13,288 nucleotides of DNA from Physocladia obscura (taxonomy: Eukaryota; Chytridiomycota; Chytridiomycetes; Chytridiales; Chytriomycetaceae), in NCBI GenBank assembly GCA_027596945.1, contig JADGJH010000904.1:1-13288 (forward strand). The letters run 5' to 3'. This document shows, in pieces, positions 10,305-13,288 of the stretch. The notes below the pieces were generated by a model. That model ran no database searches. It was not told the origin of the DNA and saw only the letters and a list, made by a program, of their open reading frames with translations. Position numbers and translations under genes: made by a program. Each line of letters starts with the position of its first letter. Position 1 is the first letter of the stretch.

Positions 10305-10312
10305 TTACGTCA
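10305..10312 (-). promoter_or_regulatory. CRE/ATF-like site (TGACGTAA)
   Basis: The minus strand reads TGACGTAA, an 8-bp match to the bZIP ATF/CREB site, 137 bp upstream of the candidate CHD1 start at 10168 and 67 bp past the monooxygenase stop. Position and orientation suit a CHD1 promoter element. A single 8-mer can occur by chance. Confidence 0.3.
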
Positions 10313-10378
10313 TAATTTAAATAACAGTTTTCCTGAGTTTTTTTAAACTCTCATAACTTTTCCACTTCCAATAAGAAA

Positions 10379-12184
10379 TTATTCTTTACCAGCCGTGAGA
10401 GTCTTGGTAAGCGCATTCTGTTGTGCACAGCTTGCAACCAGCTCTTGTTCATTACTCCATACACCTATGCCAATGTTGCTAGAATTGATTCCAATATAAT
10501 TTCCACGCAACTCTTCAAAGAACTTGAGAAATTCCTCTCGGTGCGCGTAGCCTCGCCGATCAAGCTGGTATTTTACTTCCAGGAAATTTGGGCAATGAAG
10601 TTGTCCAATGGCATCTCGTGAGCTCTGAACTTTTGATGCGCTTCTTTTTATCTATTTGTATAACTGAAGGTTAGTATATGACAAAATTTCAATTACTTTT
10701 TCAAAAAATACAACTGAATATTGAATTGTAAATACCATTTCAAATTCGTATGACCGAAGAGCTGCTGGAATATCTCGAACAGAATTTGCTTTTGAAACAA
10801 TTTCAGCAAGATTTACAGCATCGATCAACGCTTGATTCGCACCTATTGGATATATTTAATTTGGCACAATATTTAATTCTTAAGATTTACGCTTGTATAG
10901 TGATAAAATTAGTATGAAAAAAAAAAGGAAAAGACGAACCTTGCCCTTTGAACGGCGACATTGGATGGGCTGCATCTCCCAGCAAGGTAACACGATCAAA
11001 CTCTTCATGAAAAACTATAGGCACAGACAGTACATCCCGATCGTACACAGGATATCCTGTCACAAGGGACAAATCCGTATCTTTAATAATATCCAAAACA
11101 GGTTCGTTAAACCCATCACACTGCCGAAGTGCCTCATCTTTTAATCCAGCCGATCCAGATTTTGCTAAAACCAGAGCGTCGTGTTCCGATTCAAGAAGCC
11201 AAGATAATTGCCACATTGACCGACCATCATCAAAAGGCATCATGAATATCCGCGCCCGACCATCTGACATTTGAAGCATCCGATCAAGGACAAGTGGGAA
11301 TCGTTCATTTTCAAAGATCCCAAGCATGACGAAAGAATCAAGGTATTTGAGTGGCGGATTGTGTTCAAGAGGGATCACGAGGTCGCGGACTACTGATCGG
11401 ATTCCGTCACATGCAACAAGAAAATCAAATTCAAACAACGTCTCTGAAGGACAGTTTGGAGAACTACCGGCAACAATAACTTTGTCGCTGACTTGGTTGA
11501 CAGAATTTAGCGTAAAATTCCATATTACTTGAGTAATAGAACTGTGCTTTGGGTGAGAAAGGAAAAAAATAATAAATTAGGGAAAATAAATGCAGTTCAA
11601 ACATCAAAAAATTAAGAAATTATGTTTCTTACTCATCGAGCGCAGATAATAAGGATTTGCGAAGGATTTGGCGAGAGACGTGGCAGTTTCTGTTTGGGTC
11701 CCATTGGTCTGCAGCAACGTGCGTAGATGATCCCCAAAAAAGTATGATACGGCCCTATACGCGTATAATCCCACATAGTATGTGGTTTTGATGAAAATTT
11801 AGCAACCAGCCATGAAGGCATTATAAACAAAAAACATGTTAAAACTTTATGGTCGAAGATAAAATGTGACGACGACGCACAACCGGCAGCGACAACGATA
11901 TCGGCCAGCCCAAGCGTACGCATTGCTCTTCCCGCCTTATTAAATTTATATGCGATTCGAATGCGTTTGATGATATTTGGTGATGAGATAACGAGGATAT
12001 TTCTGAGAATTAACGAATAAAATTCAAAAAAAACCTGCTGCAGCGTCAAGCCATATCCCTGGGCACGCGCCTCTACCGCAGTATCTTTCTCAAGCACAGT
12101 CACGAGCGCATTGACGTTCCGTCTCTGTAACGCCAACGCCAATCCCAAACCACCAATTCCCCCTCCAACAATTCCAATTTTCAT
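10379..12184 (-). CDS. FAD-dependent monooxygenase (salicylate hydroxylase-like, group A)
   Basis: A flavoprotein hydroxylase of the FAD_binding_3 family: it uses NAD(P)H and O2 to hydroxylate a small, often aromatic, substrate. Exons are 12184-12035, 11935-11846, 11754-11633, 11541-10940, 10842-10736 and 10651-10379. Introns of 99, 91, 91, 97 and 84 nt are all GT..AG and all phases close, giving 447 aa, a usual length. The start at 12184 puts the Rossmann GGGIGG at residues 7-12, followed by the acidic E32. LTLQQ-AGRAMRTLGLAD and FDHK-GRIILFWG are restored across introns 1 and 2. HVSRQILRKSLLSAL (105-119) is the conserved H-x-x-R-Q block. ACDGIRS (164-170) is the DG motif that contacts both FAD and NAD(P)H. 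RVTLLGDAAHPMSPFKGQGANQ (304-325) is the GD motif binding the FAD ribose. EMIKRSASKVQSSRDA marks the usual C-terminal helix. No signal peptide or membrane anchor is evident, so a cytosolic soluble enzyme is likely. The substrate cannot be deduced. No conserved residue appears missing. Confidence 0.92.
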
Positions 12185-12204
12185 TTTTTTTTTTCAATCA
12201 TGAT

Positions 12205-12210
12205 TTTATT
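12205..12210 (-). terminator. Poly(A) signal inside the 62-bp intergenic gap
   Basis: The minus strand reads AATAAA 37-42 nt after the stop of the small basic gene (12247) and only 21 bp before the ATG of the monooxygenase (12184). Cleavage at the usual 10-30 nt downstream would fall at or just past the monooxygenase start codon, so the 3' end of one transcript and the 5' leader of the next must abut or overlap. Confidence 0.5.
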
Positions 12211-12246
12211 CAGAGGAAAATAATAAAAAATAAAAGGGGTAATAAA

Positions 12247-12627
12247 TTATCCAGAACTGGGTCTCTTTGCAACAGGAGAAATCAATCTCTTTGGACTCTT
12301 TGATGGTGAACTTGCGGCCTTCTTTGGTGAGCCAACACGAACCACAACTGCAGTCTTCACCACAGGTGTGACAACTTTGAGTTTCTTTTTGATTTCCTCA
12401 AGCTTTTTTGGGTGTGGGACACGCTTTAAATTTGGCGCCGGTTTTGGAGGAGCAACTTTATTGAGAGCTTTTTTTTTACTGGCAAGCTCATCGACACTGA
12501 ATGGAATCTTGGTGCTGGCTGGCGAAGTAACTGTCGGTGAAGAGTTCTTAATTTTTTTGGTAGTGGCTGTTGTGGTTGTTGTGCCCGCGCTTGAGGCGCG
12601 TTTGCCGTTGTTTCGAGTTTCGACCAT
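12247..12627 (-). CDS. Small basic SPKK-motif protein of unknown function
   Basis: Intronless, 126 aa, strongly basic and low in complexity. I do not recognise the family. It contains an NGKRAS...TTTTTATTKKIK N-terminus, then KIPFSVDELASKKKALNKV, a proline/lysine segment, KLEEIKKKLKVV, and a C-terminus with VGSPKKAASSPSKSPKRLISP, i.e. SPKK/SPxK motifs that in histone H1 and related proteins bind the minor groove of AT-rich DNA and are CDK-type phosphorylation sites. A nuclear or chromatin role is an inference from composition only. The frame stays open upstream to another in-frame ATG at 12786 (53 extra residues, AT-rich, partly hydrophobic). I prefer 12627 because the basic composition starts there. 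The stop lies 62 bp before the start of the monooxygenase on the same strand. Confidence 0.6.
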   Translation of the reverse strand: MVETRNNGKRASSAGTTTTTATTKKIKNSSPTVTSPASTKIPFSVDELASKKKALNKVAPPKPAPNLKRVPHPKKLEEIKKKLKVVTPVVKTAVVVRVGSPKKAASSPSKSPKRLISPVAKRPSSG

Positions 12628-12632
12628 TATAA

Positions 12633-12648
12633 TTTTTTTTTTTTTTTT
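12633..12648 (-). promoter_or_regulatory. A16 tract just upstream of the small basic gene
   Basis: Sixteen T on the plus strand, hence A16 on the coding strand, end five bases before the ATG at 12627. If transcribed it is a poly(A) leader; if not, a poly(dA:dT) promoter element. A similar A10 directly abuts the monooxygenase ATG (12185-12194). Confidence 0.45.
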
Positions 12649-13125
12649 GAAGAATGGATTTTCAAACAGATTTTCACAAATGAGAAATGAGTTTACAGCT
12701 GATTTCAAAAAGATTGATAGAAAAAAAATATTGGAATTCCTGTAAATGTATGTAGTGAACTGTTGTGGCATATTGTGGTCTATCATTGGGTCTCCCAAAA
12801 CTAATGAATTAGGCAAATACAGAAGGTGGGGCACATTCAGTACCCTGATACGCTACTTTGGCAGGTTATCTAGGTGCTTTTGCAAGGATTGAGCTTTTCA
12901 AAAACAGCAGATTGGTTTTATCTTGATGTTATGCTTGTTTGACGAACCTGGAAGTAGTTTATGTCATTTGGAACAATTTGAAATCCATTTACACAAGTGA
13001 GAGGCAGGAAGCGGCTGTTGGATGCTTGTGTTCTTGTGGTATGTCTGTTCATTTGCACTTTGATAGTCTCAAACTTGGTTATAAAATAACATATACAAGC
13101 ACTCATGAAGATTCGAGTTGATTAG
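12649..13125. other. Intergenic region between the small basic gene and the transposase fragment
   Basis: The left part should hold the promoter of the minus-strand gene at 12627. From about 12940 to 13121 a plus-strand open frame ends just before the transposase-like segment and may be its decayed upstream part, but I could not match it to a transposase motif. No RNA gene was recognised. Confidence 0.4.
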
Positions 13126-13288
13126 TATCTTGAAGAGCTTGTCAAAGAGTCTACACTGTATCTGGTCAATCTATTAGCATTCCAACAGTCTGGCAGTACT
13201 TGCATCATCTTGGATTCAATCACAAACAGGTGAGCCATTAAATATCTATTTAAAATACATTAAATTTATACTATTTAGATGTCTGTTG
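13126..13288 (+). pseudogene. Transposase DNA-binding-domain fragment (Tc1/mariner-like), frameshifted and cut by the window edge
   Basis: Two pieces in different frames resemble adjoining parts of the helix-turn-helix region of Tc1/mariner-like transposases. YLEELVKESTLYL (13126-13164) corresponds to the helix with the family pattern YLxELVxExPTLYLDEIQ. GQSISIPTVWQYLHHLGF (13164-13217) corresponds to the S-x-S-x-x-T-(V/I)-W-R-x-L-x-x-L-G-(F/L) recognition helix. The frame changes where the pieces meet, and about ten residues expected between them are absent, so the copy is broken. After HKQ a perfect GTGAGC donor (13230) and a TTTAG acceptor (ending 13278) bracket a 49-nt AT-rich intron-like gap. 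The element continues beyond the window. Confidence 0.55.

Larger units (their letters stand above)
9185..10378 (-). promoter_or_regulatory. CHD1 upstream region: promoter, leader and first intron(s)
   Basis: This 1.2-kb stretch lies between the first certain CHD1 exon and the stop of the upstream monooxygenase gene on the same strand. It must hold the CHD1 start codon and promoter. Three start models keep frame. (a) An ATG at 10168 with a strong GTAAGG donor joins directly to 9184 through a 953-nt intron. (b) A 43-nt exon at 9277-9235, preceded by a CTTTTTCAG acceptor and followed by a 50-nt GTAAAT...TTTACAG intron, is joined to an ATG exon further upstream. (c) An ATG at 9935 uses a weaker GTAATC donor. 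Short open frames inside show no recognisable domain. No tRNA or other RNA gene was recognised. Confidence 0.5.

Noticed and set aside
11755..11828. Alternative donor at 11828 for monooxygenase intron 2
   Set aside because: It would put exon 3 in the wrong frame and lose the conserved FDHK-GRIILFWG and H-x-x-R-Q blocks. The donor at 11845 restores both.
12628..12786. N-terminal extension of the small basic protein from an in-frame ATG at 12786
   Set aside because: The segment is AT-rich and partly hydrophobic, unlike the basic protein, and crosses the A16 tract. It is more likely leader or promoter, though not excluded.

Overview
This is a eukaryotic nuclear window, most likely from a fungus. 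The genes are interrupted by short introns of 49-99 nt with GT...AG ends, intergenic DNA is short and AT-rich, and the long A/T homopolymers are typical of AT-rich fungal genomes. An early-diverging lineage (Mucoromycota or relatives) is my best guess. It rests on the intron and base-composition style, on an intact eIF5-mimic (BZW-type) gene, which Saccharomyces lacks, and on Tc1/mariner-like relics at both edges. The genus cannot be named from the sequence.

Layout. Positions 1-1526 are gene-poor: a decayed Tc1/mariner-type transposase fragment (253-432), a cluster of AATGCATT palindromes (821-893) and featureless AT-rich DNA. From 1527 to 3238 (+) there is a five-exon gene for an eIF5-mimic/BZW protein (471 aa). 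It converges tail-to-tail, 217 bp apart, on a large minus-strand CHD1 chromatin remodeller gene. CHD1 exons run from 9184 down to 3456, and the first exon upstream of 9184 is unresolved. Between 9185 and 10378 lies about 1.2 kb that holds the CHD1 5' end and promoter. On the minus strand, 12184-10379 encodes a six-exon FAD-dependent monooxygenase (447 aa). Only 62 bp separate its start from the stop of a small, very basic, SPKK-containing protein of unknown function (12627-12247, minus). The right edge (13126-13288) holds a frameshifted fragment of a transposase DNA-binding domain that runs out of the window.

Functionally, the two large genes are housekeeping: translation-start control (BZW/5MP) and nucleosome spacing with transcription (CHD1). 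The monooxygenase is metabolic with unknown substrate, and the small basic protein may bind DNA. There is no sign that they form a pathway. All intron phases in the three spliced genes close into single uninterrupted reading frames, which strongly supports the gene models. Points worth a second look are the RD/RS mixed-charge tail of CHD1, a tryptophan-to-tyrosine change in its methyl-lysine cage, the overlapping 3' signals of the convergent pair, the 62-bp gap carrying a poly(A) signal, the A-tract leaders and the two transposase relics. I found no clear new biological system.
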